Notes under the pieces: model-generated
What the model was told of the DNA's origin: nothing
Database searches by the model: none
Seen by the model: the letters and a program-made list of their open reading frames with translations, nothing else
Shown here: positions 17,932-28,100 of the stretch, one piece after another
Layout of the letters: each line of letters opens with the position of its first letter
Position numbering within the stretch: the stretch's first letter is position 1
NCBI GenBank assembly: GCA_029259845.1
Contig: JAJDEI010000079.1
Span: forward strand, 1 to 64,000
Direction: 5' to 3'
Source of the DNA: Planctomycetaceae bacterium
GTDB taxonomy: Bacteria; Planctomycetota; Planctomycetia; Planctomycetales; Planctomycetaceae
DNA length: 64,000 bases
Program-made: the position numbers and the translations under genes

Positions 17932-18555
17932 ATGGACTACGAGTTTTTCGCCATCCTGCTGCTCCTGGTGGGCTTTGTGCTGATTGTGGCGGAAGTGTTC
18001 CTGCCGTCGGGCGGGTTGATTCTGATCCTGTGTGCGATTTCGATCGGCGCTTCGCTTTGGTGTGCAACGAAAGCGTGGTACGGGACGGAGCCTTTCGCCT
18101 TTGGGGCCTATCTGGCCAGTCTGGCGATTCTGATTCCAACCGTCATCATTGGAGCGTTTCAGATTTTCCCGCGGACGTCGTTCGGTCGCAACCTGATCGC
18201 GCCACCGACACTGGACGAGGTCACTCCCCATGCCGAAGAAAGGGAGCACCTCAGCCGGTTCGTGGGCCGGGTGGGGCGGACGATTTCTCCGCTGACACCG
18301 GGCGGATTGGTGATGATCGATTCCGAGCGGTTGCACGCTTTCTCCGAAGGGGTGCTCATCGACCGGGACATGCCGGTCGAGATTATTGAGGTCCGAGGGA
18401 CGCGCGTGCTGGTTCGTGAAGCGGCTGAGCCGACCGAAGAGTTGGCTCAGCCCGGATCCTCGCCCGAGGCCGAGTTGGCCGATGAGACCGACGTGGTTTC
18501 GGGGGATGAGGGGACCAGCGAACCACCGCTTGACTTCACCGTCCCGCAAGGCTAA
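17932..18555 (+). CDS. nfeD: NfeD-like membrane protein
   Basis: The 207-residue protein has three or four hydrophobic segments in residues ~3-75 ([20 protein letters not shown] first) followed by a soluble OB-fold region around [20 protein letters not shown], the signature of NfeD proteins, which act as partners of flotillins or stomatins. The C terminus (from ~165) is acidic and Pro-rich. The start at 17932 is placed just before the first membrane segment; the longer frame from 17806 looks non-coding. It lies 50 bases upstream of floA, the conserved pairing, and both probably belong to one membrane-microdomain operon. No serine protease domain of the long NfeD type is present. Confidence 0.85.
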   Translation: MDYEFFAILLLLVGFVLIVAEVFLPSGGLILILCAISIGASLWCATKAWYGTEPFAFGAYLASLAILIPTVIIGAFQIFPRTSFGRNLIAPPTLDEVTPHAEEREHLSRFVGRVGRTISPLTPGGLVMIDSERLHAFSEGVLIDRDMPVEIIEVRGTRVLVREAAEPTEELAQPGSSPEAELADETDVVSGDEGTSEPPLDFTVPQG

Positions 18556-18605
18556 ACCGCAGGGGAGCGGAGGTCCCGAACGACGGGACTTCTGCCGCAA
18601 ATCCG

Positions 18606-19700
18606 ATGTCCGTGACTTCCTTGTTCCCGAACGAGCATGCCATGACGATGCTTCCCATTCTCGCCCAGGGGGCTGATTCCGTCAGCCCGATGGCCTTGGT
18701 CGCGGTCGCCTTCGTCTGTCTGTTTCTGCTGATCTTTTTTGCCGTGTTTCTGCGGTACGCGGGGCTGTGGATTCAGTGCAAGATGACGCGCGCGGGCGTG
18801 TCGTTTCCCAATCTGGTGATGATGACCATTCGCAAGGTGAACCCGGCTATCATCGTCCGTTGCAAGATCATGGCGACGCAGGCCGGACTGACCGGCATCT
18901 CCACGCGGGCGATGGAGGCACACTATCTGGCCGGAGGCGACATCCAGAAAGTGGTCCGCGCCCTCGTGGCCGCGCATCGCGCCAAACTGGGTCTCGACTG
19001 GCAGACCGCCCAGGCGATCGACCTCGCCGGCCGCGAAGTGCTCGACGCCGTGCGAACAAGCGTTTATCCCAAAGTGATCGACTGTCCGGACCCGAAAAAA
19101 TCATCCGGCACCCTGGACGCGGTCGCCGGCGACGGGATTCAACTCAAAGCCCGCGCCCGGGTGACCGTGCGGACCAACATTCAGCAGCTCATCGGAGGGG
19201 CGACCGAGGAGACAGTGATCGCCCGCGTCGGGCAGGGGATTGTGCAGGCCATCGGCTCGACTTCGTCGTACAAGACGGTGTTGGAGAATCCCGACTCGAT
19301 TTCCCAGACCGTGCTCGGCCAGGGGCTGGAGGCCCAGACGGCATTTGAGATTGTCTCCATCGACATCGCCGACATCGATGTGGGTGACAACATCGGTGCC
19401 CGCCTGCAGGCGGATCAGGCTGAAGCCGACATGCGTGTGGCACAAGCCAAAGCGGAGCAAAAACGGGCCGAGGCGGTCGCGCGGGAGCAGGAAATGGTCG
19501 CACTCACACAGAAAAACCGCGCCCAGGTCGTGCTCTCCGAAGCGGAAGTCCCCGAGGCGATCGCCGCCGCCTTCCGAGAGCGGCAACTGGGACTGATGGA
19601 CTACTACGAACTCAAGAATGTTCAGGCCGACACCAAGATGCGGTCGGCCATCGCCGGTGCCGGGGACGAAGTCGCTCCCAGCGTCGAGAACCTGTCCTGA
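18606..19700 (+). CDS. floA: Flotillin-like protein FloA
   Basis: FloA proteins organise functional membrane microdomains in bacteria. This 364-residue protein has a hydrophobic N-terminal hairpin (residues ~29-50), then the SPFH-like core with the family hallmarks [47 protein letters not shown]-like [20 protein letters not shown], an Ala/Glu-rich coiled coil ([20 protein letters not shown]) and the C-terminal [19 protein letters not shown]. Starts at 18642 or 18648 would remove a 12-14 residue leader not typical of the family, and no clear Shine-Dalgarno sequence decides. It follows nfeD and precedes a Pro-rich membrane protein. Confidence 0.93.
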   Translation: MSVTSLFPNEHAMTMLPILAQGADSVSPMALVAVAFVCLFLLIFFAVFLRYAGLWIQCKMTRAGVSFPNLVMMTIRKVNPAIIVRCKIMATQAGLTGISTRAMEAHYLAGGDIQKVVRALVAAHRAKLGLDWQTAQAIDLAGREVLDAVRTSVYPKVIDCPDPKKSSGTLDAVAGDGIQLKARARVTVRTNIQQLIGGATEETVIARVGQGIVQAIGSTSSYKTVLENPDSISQTVLGQGLEAQTAFEIVSIDIADIDVGDNIGARLQADQAEADMRVAQAKAEQKRAEAVAREQEMVALTQKNRAQVVLSEAEVPEAIAAAFRERQLGLMDYYELKNVQADTKMRSAIAGAGDEVAPSVENLS

Positions 19701-19753
19701 GGCCGTTTCAAGACCGGGAGCCTTGCCCTCGATCATGCATCCGCTCTTCACTT

Positions 19754-19856
19754 GTTCCCAAGCTCCGGCTTGGGAACACACGTCCTGCAAAGCCCTGCTT
19801 TGCCGTTCGCGAAACAGCGTTTCGCGGAAGTGCGTTCCCAAACAGAGTTTGGGAAC
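19754..19856. repeat. Cluster of four REP-like hairpins
   Basis: Four perfect or near-perfect palindromes follow one another: 19754-19777 (GTTCCCAAGCTCCGGCTTGG onward), 19787-19803 (GCAAAGCCCTGCTTTGC), 19808-19826 (CGCGAAACAGCGTTTCGCG) and 19834-19856 (GTTCCCAAACAGAGTTTGGG onward). The first and last share the arm GTTCCCAA. They lie between floA and the next gene and could form a strong transcript structure or act as a mobile REP-type unit. Confidence 0.85.
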
Positions 19857-19944
19857 GAGTTTTGTAACTGCAACACGCAGACCGGGAATCATTCGGCGGA
19901 TGAATTTTCGGTCGGCATGATTCCAGCACCATCGGGACACACCC

Positions 19945-20652
19945 ATGCAACCGCTCCTGGCAGCTTTCGACATCGGCTCGCTGTTCGCCATCGCGTTTCT
20001 GCTGATCTCGTTCATTGGCTGGATCATGAACCTGATCAACTCTCAGAACCCGCCGCCGCAGCCCAACCGGCCGCCGCAGCCGCCGCAGCCGCGCAATCGT
20101 AAGGTCCAAACCGAAATCGAGGACTTTCTCCAACAGGCGATGGGCCGGCGCAGTCCTCAGCCACAACGTCCCCAGCCCGGACAGGGGGACTCCGGCGGTA
20201 TCGAGATCATCGAGCCTCAGCAGCAACGGCGGCCCCCGTCGCGCCGTTCGCCGCAGAAGGCCTCTGCGGGTCCGTTGCCGAATGCGACTGCAGGGGGGGC
20301 CGAACCAGCGGCGCGGCCCGGCGACAACATTGCGTCCCGACGCAGTGTCGCGTCTTCCGATTTGGGCAAAGGTGTCCGGTCGCATTTGCAGCAGCACATG
20401 CAGCCGCGCGTCGGGCAGGAGGCCGAGCAGCACCTGCCGCATGACGTTGAGACGTCGATCGCGCAGCACTTGGGACAGTTTCGGGCCGCGGATTCTGACA
20501 CGCGACGCGGCGTCGCTCCGCAGATCCGGTCGCGGGCGGCGGTCAAAGGCGCCGACCATCTGATCGCCGACCTCCGCAAGCGGGGCGGCATGCGACGGGC
20601 CATCATCCTGCAGGAAGTCCTGTCCAAGCCGCGGGCATTGCGGAAGGGTTGA
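19945..20652 (+). CDS. Proline/glutamine-rich single-pass membrane protein of unknown function
   Basis: No family was recognised with certainty. The 235-residue protein has one membrane segment near the N terminus (IGSLFAIAFLLISFIGWIM, 10-28), then a Pro/Gln/Arg-rich low-complexity linker (residues ~33-150) that contains a conserved-looking VQTEIEDFLQQAMGRR segment, and a C-terminal basic region ending in DLRKRGGMRRAIILQEVLSKP. Its position downstream of nfeD-floA suggests it may be part of the same membrane-microdomain function (inference from context only). The ATG at 19945 is placed immediately before the membrane segment. Confidence 0.7.
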   Translation: MQPLLAAFDIGSLFAIAFLLISFIGWIMNLINSQNPPPQPNRPPQPPQPRNRKVQTEIEDFLQQAMGRRSPQPQRPQPGQGDSGGIEIIEPQQQRRPPSRRSPQKASAGPLPNATAGGAEPAARPGDNIASRRSVASSDLGKGVRSHLQQHMQPRVGQEAEQHLPHDVETSIAQHLGQFRAADSDTRRGVAPQIRSRAAVKGADHLIADLRKRGGMRRAIILQEVLSKPRALRKG

Positions 20653-20704
20653 TGGCCGGCGGATGATGGTCGAGAATGCTGTCTCGCCCACAAGCGTTTG
20701 CCTT

Positions 20705-20834
20705 GAGGCTGTTTCAAAACCTGTTTTTCCAGTGGGTGGCTGGGGTCGAGGCTTTCCGAGCCCCCAGAAACAACGCGTCTGGGGGCTCCCTTCGGTCGAC
20801 CCCAGCCACCCGGATCAGGTTTTGAAACAGGCTC
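20705..20834. repeat. Long inverted repeat, family C, enclosing a family B core
   Basis: Outer arms are GAGGCTGTTTCAAAACCTG (20705-20723) and its complement at 20816-20834 with one mismatch. Inside lies a second inverted pair, GGGTGGCTGGGGTCGA (20734-20749) and its complement at 20796-20811, which is the family B end, and a third, GAGCCCCCAGA / TCTGGGGGCTC. The transcript would fold into one long nested hairpin. A diverged half-copy of the outer arm follows the floA stop (TGAGGCCGTTTCAAGACC, 19698-19715). Confidence 0.8.
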
Positions 20835-20945
20835 TTGCGACTTGCCCATCAGCCGGCCGATACTCCTTGGGGCGACAGGACCCGAGTGGCCGATTCGGCA
20901 CGGCGCGGCTGTGCTTCTTTCTCTTCATGGTCCGACGACCTTCAC

Positions 20946-22064
20946 ATGGCTGACTCGCCGCTGAATGTACTGTTGCTGGCCGGTCGCTTCGAGGTGCGCG
21001 GCAGTTCCGCCCGCACGCTCCATCTCGCGGAGCATCTGCCGTCGTACGACATCCAGCCGCGGTTCGTCTGCGTCGATGCGACCCGGGTTGCTCCGGAGCG
21101 CCGCAAGAACTTCCGGCTAATGGCGCTGCCGTCCCTCGATCTGCCGTTAGTCGACCGGCTGTACCGTTACTTCCTCTACCGCGATCTCCGCGACAATCCT
21201 CCCGACCTGATTCATATCCAATGGCGGGGCATGCTTCCGCTGGGGCGCTGGCTCGCCAGGCATCTGCAGCGTCCGTACATCGTGACGGTGCACGATTACC
21301 TGGGGCCGCAAGATGCCTTCAAGTACGACCGGATTTGGGGCCGAGGAATCATCGCGGTCAGCGAATCGGTCAAGGAGGAGCTTCTGCTCCGGACCCGGTT
21401 GCCGAGCGATCTGGTCACGGTGATTCACAGTGGCGTGCCCACGGAGCTTGCTGCAAGCGGACGGAACGTGCTTGACGAGGATCACACCCCGGTCGTGGGA
21501 ACGGCCGGGCCGCTGGAGGCAGCGAAGGGCCTCGACTACTTTCTCCGGGCGGCACGGATTGTCGCCCAGAGCCGCTCCGATGTGCAGTTCTTGATCGCCG
21601 GGGCGGGGCCGGAAGAGTCACGGTTGCGGCGGATGGTGGGCGAACTCAAGCTGACCGGACAGGTCACGTTCGTTCCCAACGTGTACGATTTCACCTATTC
21701 CCTGGAAGCGATGGATATCTTTTGCCTGCCCGCACTCAAACAGGGGCTCGGCACGATCATGCTGGAAGCCATGGCGCGGGGCAAGCCAGTCATTGCCACG
21801 CGGGCAGGCGGGGTCGACAGTGTGGTCGTCGAGGATTCCACCGGCCTGCTGGTAACGCCCTCCGACAGCGATGAACTCGCCGGGCGCATCCTGGAACTGC
21901 TGTCGGACCGGGCCAGAGCCCGCCGCATCGGCCAATGCGGGAAGGATCTTGTGAGCGAACAGTTTCGCGTTGATTTGATGGTCACGCTGACTGCCGAACT
22001 GTACCGGCAGGTCGTCGCCGCCGAAGCGGCGAAACAGCAGGTTTCGACGGGGAACAACACGTGA
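20946..22064 (+). CDS. GT4-type glycosyltransferase
   Basis: The 372-residue protein has the GT-B two-domain layout of family 4: an N-terminal acceptor domain with LDLPLVDRLYRYFLYRDLRD and IVTVHDYLGP, and a C-terminal donor domain with GPLEAAKGLDYFLRAARIV, the LPALKQGLGTIMLEAMARG segment containing the E-x7-E-like pair, and KPVIATRAGGVDSVV. The sugar and acceptor are unknown. It lies far from the polysaccharide cluster at 44-64 kb. The start at 20946 precedes the canonical beta strand PLNVLLLAGRF; the upstream frame to 20835 runs into a repeat. Its stop overlaps the GTG of the CinA-like gene by four bases. Confidence 0.87.
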   Translation: MADSPLNVLLLAGRFEVRGSSARTLHLAEHLPSYDIQPRFVCVDATRVAPERRKNFRLMALPSLDLPLVDRLYRYFLYRDLRDNPPDLIHIQWRGMLPLGRWLARHLQRPYIVTVHDYLGPQDAFKYDRIWGRGIIAVSESVKEELLLRTRLPSDLVTVIHSGVPTELAASGRNVLDEDHTPVVGTAGPLEAAKGLDYFLRAARIVAQSRSDVQFLIAGAGPEESRLRRMVGELKLTGQVTFVPNVYDFTYSLEAMDIFCLPALKQGLGTIMLEAMARGKPVIATRAGGVDSVVVEDSTGLLVTPSDSDELAGRILELLSDRARARRIGQCGKDLVSEQFRVDLMVTLTAELYRQVVAAEAAKQQVSTGNNT

Positions 22065-23326
22065 AAGCAGAGATCATCGCGATCGGCAGCGAACTGACCG
22101 GCGGTGCCAAACTCGACACCAACAGCCAATGGTTGTCCCGGCAGTTGACGGACCTGGGAATTGTGGTCCATTTTCATACGACCGTTGCCGACGACCTCGC
22201 AGAAAACGTGGCCGTGTTGAGGATCGCCGTCGGGCGGGCGGATGTCGTGCTCATCACCGGCGGATTGGGACCCACGCTCGACGATCTCACGCGGGAAGCG
22301 ATGGCCGCACTCACAGACGTCCCCCTCGAACCGCACGAGCCGTCGCTTGCTGTAATCACCGAGATGTTCACCAGCCGCGGCCGCACGATGCCGGATCGCA
22401 ACCGCGTGCAGGCGATGTTTCCTGCGGGGAGCGATCCGCTGCCGAACCCCGTCGGCACGGCTCCCGGCATCTGGATGGAGGTCCCGCGAGACGGCGTTCC
22501 GTCAGACGAGGAGCGCGAACCGTGCCGCATCGCCGCCATGCCGGGCGTTCCCAGCGAGATGTATCGCATGTTCGACACACAGGTGCGGCCCCGGTTGCCG
22601 GTGAGCGGGCGGGTCATCCGTCGGGCGCGGCTCAACTGCTTCGGGATCGGCGAATCGCACACGGAGCAACTCCTCGGCGACCTCACCGCCCGCGGCCGGG
22701 ATCCGGAAATCGGCATCACCGCCCACGAAGCGACCATCACCCTGCGGATCACCGCCCACGGGGCGAACGACGATGAGTGCGACCAGAAACTTCGCGCCGC
22801 CTCCGCCTCCATCCGCCGCCTGCTGGGGCCGCATGTGTTCGGGATCGAGGACGAAGAATTGCAACACGTGATCGTCCGGCAACTCAACGACGCCGGCAAG
22901 ACGCTCGCGACGGTCGAATCGGGAACGGGCGGGCTGTTGTCGCATTGGCTGACCGATGTCCGGGACTTCGACCGCTGCTATTCTGGCGGGCTCGTGTTGC
23001 CGACGGTGGCGTCGCAACAGCGCGAGTTGGACATCGATCCGGCGTTGTTCGTGGCCGAGGGCGCCGTCAGCGAAACTGTTGCCGGCGAATTGGCAACGCG
23101 GTGCCGGGCGAGGCTCGGCGCTGATTTCGGAATCGCCATCACCGACGATCGCGGTGCGGAGGCGGTGAAGCACCCGTCTCTCCCTGCCGCCGTTGTTGCA
23201 ATGGCGACAGCCAACGATGTCCATGTGCTACCGGTGCAGCGGATCGGCAACCGTGCCATCCATCGCAGCCGGACCGTCAAATCGGCCCTTAACCTGTTGC
23301 GGCTTCATCTGCTTGACGAAACGTGA
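22061..23326 (+). CDS. CinA-like protein with degenerate deamidase domain
   Basis: The 421-residue protein has the CinA layout. The N-terminal MoCF/molybdopterin-binding-like domain is clear (AIGSELTGGAKLDTNSQWLS, then LITGGLGPTLDDLTREAMA), which in CinA proteins carries a pyrophosphatase activity on ADP-ribose-type substrates. The C-terminal domain corresponds to the NMN deamidase PncC, but the usual ESCTGG is ESGTGG here and the glycine-rich VTGIAGPGG loop is replaced by ITDDRGAEAVKHP. The deamidase is therefore probably inactive (inference). The gene starts with GTG at 22061, overlapping the glycosyltransferase stop (GTGA), so the pair is translationally coupled. Confidence 0.85.
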   Translation: MKAEIIAIGSELTGGAKLDTNSQWLSRQLTDLGIVVHFHTTVADDLAENVAVLRIAVGRADVVLITGGLGPTLDDLTREAMAALTDVPLEPHEPSLAVITEMFTSRGRTMPDRNRVQAMFPAGSDPLPNPVGTAPGIWMEVPRDGVPSDEEREPCRIAAMPGVPSEMYRMFDTQVRPRLPVSGRVIRRARLNCFGIGESHTEQLLGDLTARGRDPEIGITAHEATITLRITAHGANDDECDQKLRAASASIRRLLGPHVFGIEDEELQHVIVRQLNDAGKTLATVESGTGGLLSHWLTDVRDFDRCYSGGLVLPTVASQQRELDIDPALFVAEGAVSETVAGELATRCRARLGADFGIAITDDRGAEAVKHPSLPAAVVAMATANDVHVLPVQRIGNRAIHRSRTVKSALNLLRLHLLDET

Positions 23327-23367
23327 GGCGCGGCGACGACGTCCGTCGCGATTCAAATGCGCCGCTA

Positions 23368-23652
23368 CTACTCGACAACGTCCGCCAAAGCCGAAAGGCT
23401 GACGACCTCACCGCGGCTGACCAGCACCCGGTCGCGGTTCGCCGAGATGCCGTGCCGTTTCGAGTCGAGCACGTACAGTTCACGGGTCGTCTTCGTATCG
23501 CGAAGATCGTGGACGTCCGCATCCGTGAGAATCAGATACTTGTGATCGACTTCCGCCAGCGTCCCCAGATAGACATAGGGACTGGTCACATCCAGAACGA
23601 CCGGCTGGCCGATTAACTGTTGAAGCGACAGACTCGGCGACAGCTCAGGCAT
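23368..23652 (-). CDS. Small conserved-looking protein, possible Sm-like beta-barrel
   Basis: This 94-residue protein has no family name I can assign with confidence. The pattern LIGQPVVLDVTSPYVYLGTL, then VDHKYLILTDADVHDLRD and ELYVLDSKRHGISANRDRVLV, alternates short beta strands with polar turns, as in Sm-like or PRC-barrel-like small beta-barrels (inference). GGAG lies 8 bases before the ATG at 23652, so the start is well supported, whereas the open frame to 24201 is repeat DNA. The gene is convergent with the CinA-like gene. Confidence 0.72.
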   Translation of the reverse strand: MPELSPSLSLQQLIGQPVVLDVTSPYVYLGTLAEVDHKYLILTDADVHDLRDTKTTRELYVLDSKRHGISANRDRVLVSRGEVVSLSALADVVE

Positions 23653-23773
23653 CGACGGGAACTCCGGATGGCAAATCGGACGGAGCAGCGACACCCATGC
23701 TAACGGATGCGCCCGTGTCCCAAACAGGTCAGGGCGAACGTTTCGTTGATGCGCGGGCGTCCCACCGACATCG

Positions 23774-23849
23774 CCCGTCGCCGCTGGCTCCGGGCTAACA
23801 CCCATCTGTGATCCCGGGTTAGCCCGGAGGCATCGCCGAAGGCGACGGG
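23774..23849. repeat. Nested hairpin repeat
   Basis: Outer arms are CCCGTCGCC (23774-23782) and GGCGACGGG (23841-23849); inner arms are CTCCGGGCTAAC (23788-23799) and GTTAGCCCGGAG (23818-23829). All pairs are perfect. The unit lies upstream of the small protein gene and abuts a second inverted repeat at 23847. Confidence 0.75.
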
Positions 23850-23986
23850 TGGCGGGGGCATTTTGGTGCGCGGAACAACGAGATCCTTTCGATCCGGGGG
23901 CGGTGAACAATCCCCCCAACAGCGCCGTCGCCCCCGTGATCGGCGCGGCACGTTTGCAGGATGGTGTCGCAACGCCCCCGCCACCC
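23847..23986. repeat. 140-base inverted-repeat element
   Basis: Perfect 13-base ends, GGGTGGCGGGGGC (23847-23859) and GCCCCCGCCACCC (23974-23986), enclose non-coding DNA. With the preceding hairpin it accounts for much of the 547 bases between the small protein gene and the SDR gene; the remaining ~210 bases show nothing recognisable. Confidence 0.65.
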
Positions 23987-24199
23987 ACACCAGAGCGGCG
24001 GCACCGGCCCCTCGATGTTGTGCTCAACCTCCTCCTCGGCGAAACTGTCGGGGCAATCCATCGGAACTGGGGACCGTGGTTGTGCCAGCCGGGCCGGGCG
24101 TTGAGAGCGACTCGGTTTTTCGCATCGTCGGCACGGAAACAGCACACGATCCCATCACTTTCAACAAGCCGATCACCATTCCCACAAACGAAGGACACC

Positions 24200-24964
24200 A
24201 TGCAGATTTCTCAGCACACATTCCTGGTAAGCGGCGGCAGTTCCGGTTTGGGGGCGGCGTGCGTGCGGCGACTGCTCGATCACGACGCGTCTGTGATCAT
24301 CGCCGACCTTTCTCCGCCGGAGGCCGCTTTGCAGAAAGAATACGCCTCGCGGCTGTTCTACCAACCGGCGGACGTCACTCTTGAAGACGGCCTGCAGTCG
24401 CTCATCCAGAAGGGGGAACAGCAGCTCGGTCCGTTGCGCGGTGCGGTGATCTGCGCGGGCATCATCGATGCCGAACGGGTGGTCCGACGAGAGGGTCCCG
24501 CGTCGCTCGACGCCTTCCGACGGGTGATCGATGTGAACCTGATCGGCACGTTCAACGTCGTCCGTCTCGCCGCCGCGGCGATCGCGCGTCAGGAGCCGCT
24601 CGAAGATGATGAGCGCGGGGCGATCGTTATGACCGCGTCGGTCGCGGCATATGATGGGCAAATCGGACAGGCGGCCTACTCCGCGTCCAAAGGGGGTGTC
24701 GCCGCAATGGCCTTGCCGTTGGCTCGCGATTTGGCCCGGCACGGCATCCGGGTCAACGCAATCGCACCTGGCGTGTTCGAAACGCCCATGGCAAAGGCGC
24801 TGCCCGAAAACGTGCGACAGTCGCTCGTCGATCAGATCCCGTTCCCGGCACGCTTCGGCGACCCGGACGAGTTCGCCGCGATGGTCCAACACATTTTCGA
24901 GAACCGCATGCTCAACGGCAGCGTCATCCGCCTCGACGCCGCCATCCGCATGAGTTCGCGGTAA
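24200..24964 (+). CDS. Short-chain dehydrogenase, 3-hydroxyacyl-CoA dehydrogenase type-2 like
   Basis: This 254-residue SDR has the classical catalytic set: the nucleotide loop SGGSSGLG (11-18), Asn113 (VIDVNLIG), Ser147 (MTASVA), Tyr160 and Lys164 (YSASK). Asp36 at the end of the second strand points to NAD(H). The overall sequence is closest to the HSD17B10/3-hydroxyacyl-CoA dehydrogenase type-2 group, with NAIAPGVFETPMAKALPE as the substrate-loop region, suggesting oxidation of short 3-hydroxyacyl-CoA; a different substrate is possible. AAGGA lies 5 bases before the ATG at 24200. The gene has no same-strand partner. Confidence 0.87.
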   Translation: MQISQHTFLVSGGSSGLGAACVRRLLDHDASVIIADLSPPEAALQKEYASRLFYQPADVTLEDGLQSLIQKGEQQLGPLRGAVICAGIIDAERVVRREGPASLDAFRRVIDVNLIGTFNVVRLAAAAIARQEPLEDDERGAIVMTASVAAYDGQIGQAAYSASKGGVAAMALPLARDLARHGIRVNAIAPGVFETPMAKALPENVRQSLVDQIPFPARFGDPDEFAAMVQHIFENRMLNGSVIRLDAAIRMSSR

Positions 24965-25120
24965 CTCATCGGACATCATCGCACGAACCACTCCGACCGA
25001 TGGACGAATCAGAGTCTGTCCGGAAACTTGATATCTGGATTCGGTGCCCTCCCATGAGAACGGACGTTCCGTTTCCAGAGAGACTTCCGCAGCGATCCAG
25101 TGAAGGGAGTGCGGCGGCAA

Positions 25121-28100
25121 TCACTTCAGCCGACGCTTCGCTTTCTCCTTGGCGGCAGCGAAGACGTCGATGGCCGGCTTCGGGGCGGCTTTGTCGGTCG
25201 GAACATTTGAGGGCGCGCTGCTTCGGCGCGGTTGGTCGTTCAAGGGTTGGACGTCGGTTGGAGCCGATGCAGCGGCACGCTCAGGCGCTTTCGTTCGCGC
25301 GGCTGCGGCGGCTCTTTGCCGGCGGGTCGTCGGTGTGAAGCGGGGGAGACTCCAGCGCGGGAGCCAGGTGCGCGGCTTGATCGATTCCGGAATGCTGGCG
25401 GCTGCCGCGTCGGTCAGACGCTCCCACAACGACAGGCGTCGGCCGGCGATTTCCAGAATCAGCAACACGATGCCGGCAATGAACAACCACGGCAGCAGCG
25501 AACTCGTGCGGGCTGAGCGGGGCGGGTTGTGCAAGACGTCAAGCACATCCGGACGTTCGACACCCCCGCTGAGGTCGGCGACTTCCGCCAGCACCTCGCT
25601 GCCAGACGGTTGCCCCTCACGCGGATCGAACTCGGGGGAATACGGCAGCGTGACGGCCGGCCCGCGCTTGATCTCGCCGCCGCGCGTCTGCACGAGCGTC
25701 CGCCAGCTGCCCGTGCGGTCCATGCGAAAGCGTCCTTCGAGCGTATCGGGACCGGTCCACGTGAAGTCCGGTTCGAGGGGCGCGGGACGCCCAGGGGTTG
25801 CACCCCCTGGGCTTTCCGGGGGGACCACGATCAGCCGCGGCATCTCGCCGGAGCCCTTGCCGGGACGGTTGGGGTCGAGCTCCACGGTGATCACCGCGTC
25901 CTGTCCCTGTTTGGCCAGGTCAACGAACACGTCGTCCGGATCGTCCCCGCCAAGCAGCCAGCGGGCGTGGGTGATGAGAAAGTCATCGTACGAGTCCCAG
26001 CGGCCGAATTGTCCCGAGAACTGGCCGTCCACTTCCAGCGTGATCGCGGCGACCCGCCCGAGTCCCCGGTACCAGAACGCGGCCCACGGCGCGGCATATT
26101 CGTCCGTCGAGATGACCGCCGCCGTCGCTTCCGGCTTGAGGTAACTCAGATTGTAACCGTCGGCGGTGGGGAACGTGCCGAGGTTGAGATTGCCCAGCAG
26201 GACCGCATCGGCGAGCGGTCCGCCGGGGATGCCGTCCGGCTGCGTCGCCGGGTCCTTCTCAATGAAACTGCTGCGCGCGACCGACATCGTGTCTTCGGTG
26301 AACAGCCGCGGCAACTCGGCCGGATCGGTCGTGAACATGATGTTGCCGCTGCCCAGTTTGGCGATGTCTTCCAGCAGCCGGGCGTCGACGTTTTTTTTTG
26401 TGCCGAGCCCGATCACACTCACCGTGATGCCGGACGATTCGAACCTCTTGAGTAGCGACTTGTATGCCCCGGGCTCTTCGCTGTCGGCGGCGTCGGAGAA
26501 CAGGATGATGTGTTTGGTCGCCTGTTCGGCTTTCATCAGTTCCTTGCCGGCAGCGACGAGGGCTTCATAGACGAAAATCCCGCCGCCCATGCTTTCGATC
26601 TTGAGGGCCCGCCGGGCAATCGCTTCCGGATCGTCGACGTCCGTCATCGACTGAATGACGTGCGGCGAACTGTCGACAGCGATGACGGCCACGCTGTCAC
26701 CCGGCGAGAGCAGCCGCACACACTCCGCCGTACCCAAGTTGGCGAGTTGCATTTTCGTCTTGCCCCCCGCAACCGAAACCGCCATCGAACCACTGCGGTC
26801 CAGCGCGATCGCGATCGCCACGCGGGTCTTGCGATGTTCCTCACGGATCTCCATCGAGACCGGCAGCACGTCGTCGAGCGGACTGTTGAAGTACCCACCG
26901 ACACCGAAGCTGCGTTGCCCGCCGGTCAGCATCAGTCCGCCGCCCAGGTCCTCGACAAACTGGGCGAGCCGCTCCATCTTGATCCGTCCGAATTCCTTCG
27001 CCGGCACGTTCTCAATAATGACCGCCCGGTACGGATCGAGCGCATCCTGCGTGAGCGGATGCGTCCCGGCGACCGCCACGTCGACCGGCAACCGCGCTGA
27101 GCGGAGTTCCTTGGCGAGATTCCCCTCGGTGCCGTCGGAGTTGAGCACGAGAATCCGCGGCCCCGCGTCAACCCGCACTAACCCCGCGCCGACGTTGTTC
27201 TCCCGCAACGGGTCGTCCTCGACCTGCAACTCGACGCGGTAATTGTGGATGCCCCCTTCTTCGATCAAATCGCGAAACGTGAGCCGGTTCGTCCCGGTGA
27301 GGAACGGTCCCTCCCGGCTCGCCACCAGCTTGCCGTCCCGCAGCACCCGCAGCGTGCCGTCGGCATCCCGATCGGCATACAGGGAGACCGAGAACTGAAA
27401 CGGCTCGCGCGGCGAGACGGTCTCCGGCAGCGAGATCGACCGCACGGCAGCGTCACCGGCACGCAAACGTTCGTAGGCTCGAAAGTCGATCGGCACGCCC
27501 GTCTCCCGCGCCCGCCGCGCGGCTGAGAGCGGCGACGCTCCGTTCGCTTCACCATCGGAAAGGACAAGAATCCGCGCCGGCCGGTCCGCGTCGACGCGAT
27601 TCAATGCCGCCAGCAATGCGTCGTTGAGGTCGCTGCCGTCGGGGAGGACTTCCTGTTTGTAGTGATCGAGCAGGGCATCCGCCGAGAGTTCCCGTTCGAC
27701 ATGGGCTCGGCTGCCGAAGGTGACAACCGCCACACGGTCGCCCGGTCCCCGATTGCTCTCGATGTTCTTAATCAACTCCAGCACGTTGCGGTGCGACTCC
27801 GCCGGCATCGAGCGGGAGCGGTCCGCAACGATCACAACGTCGATGCCGTCGCCCCCGCGATTCCATTCGGGACCAGCCAGGGCGAACAGTAACAATCCGA
27901 CAAGTGCCATCCGGATCGCGCCGGTCACTCCCGCCGTCCGCAACCAAGGCCGGAGGAACAAGGCGATCGGTACCAGCACCCACAGCTGAAACCACCAGGG
28001 AAGCAGCCCGGTCACAAACGCCTGCAGCACGATCCAACCGGCCACCGGCGCTGCCCATACCCACGCCGGCCGGAACCCGCCCCACCGCGCGAACCCATAT

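Noticed and set aside
17236-18600. Minus-strand frame of 454 codons
   Set aside because: It crosses the end of the propeller gene and all of nfeD in antisense and shows no motif.
19754-19856. Possible CRISPR array
   Set aside because: The repeated units are four different palindromes, not a constant repeat with variable spacers.
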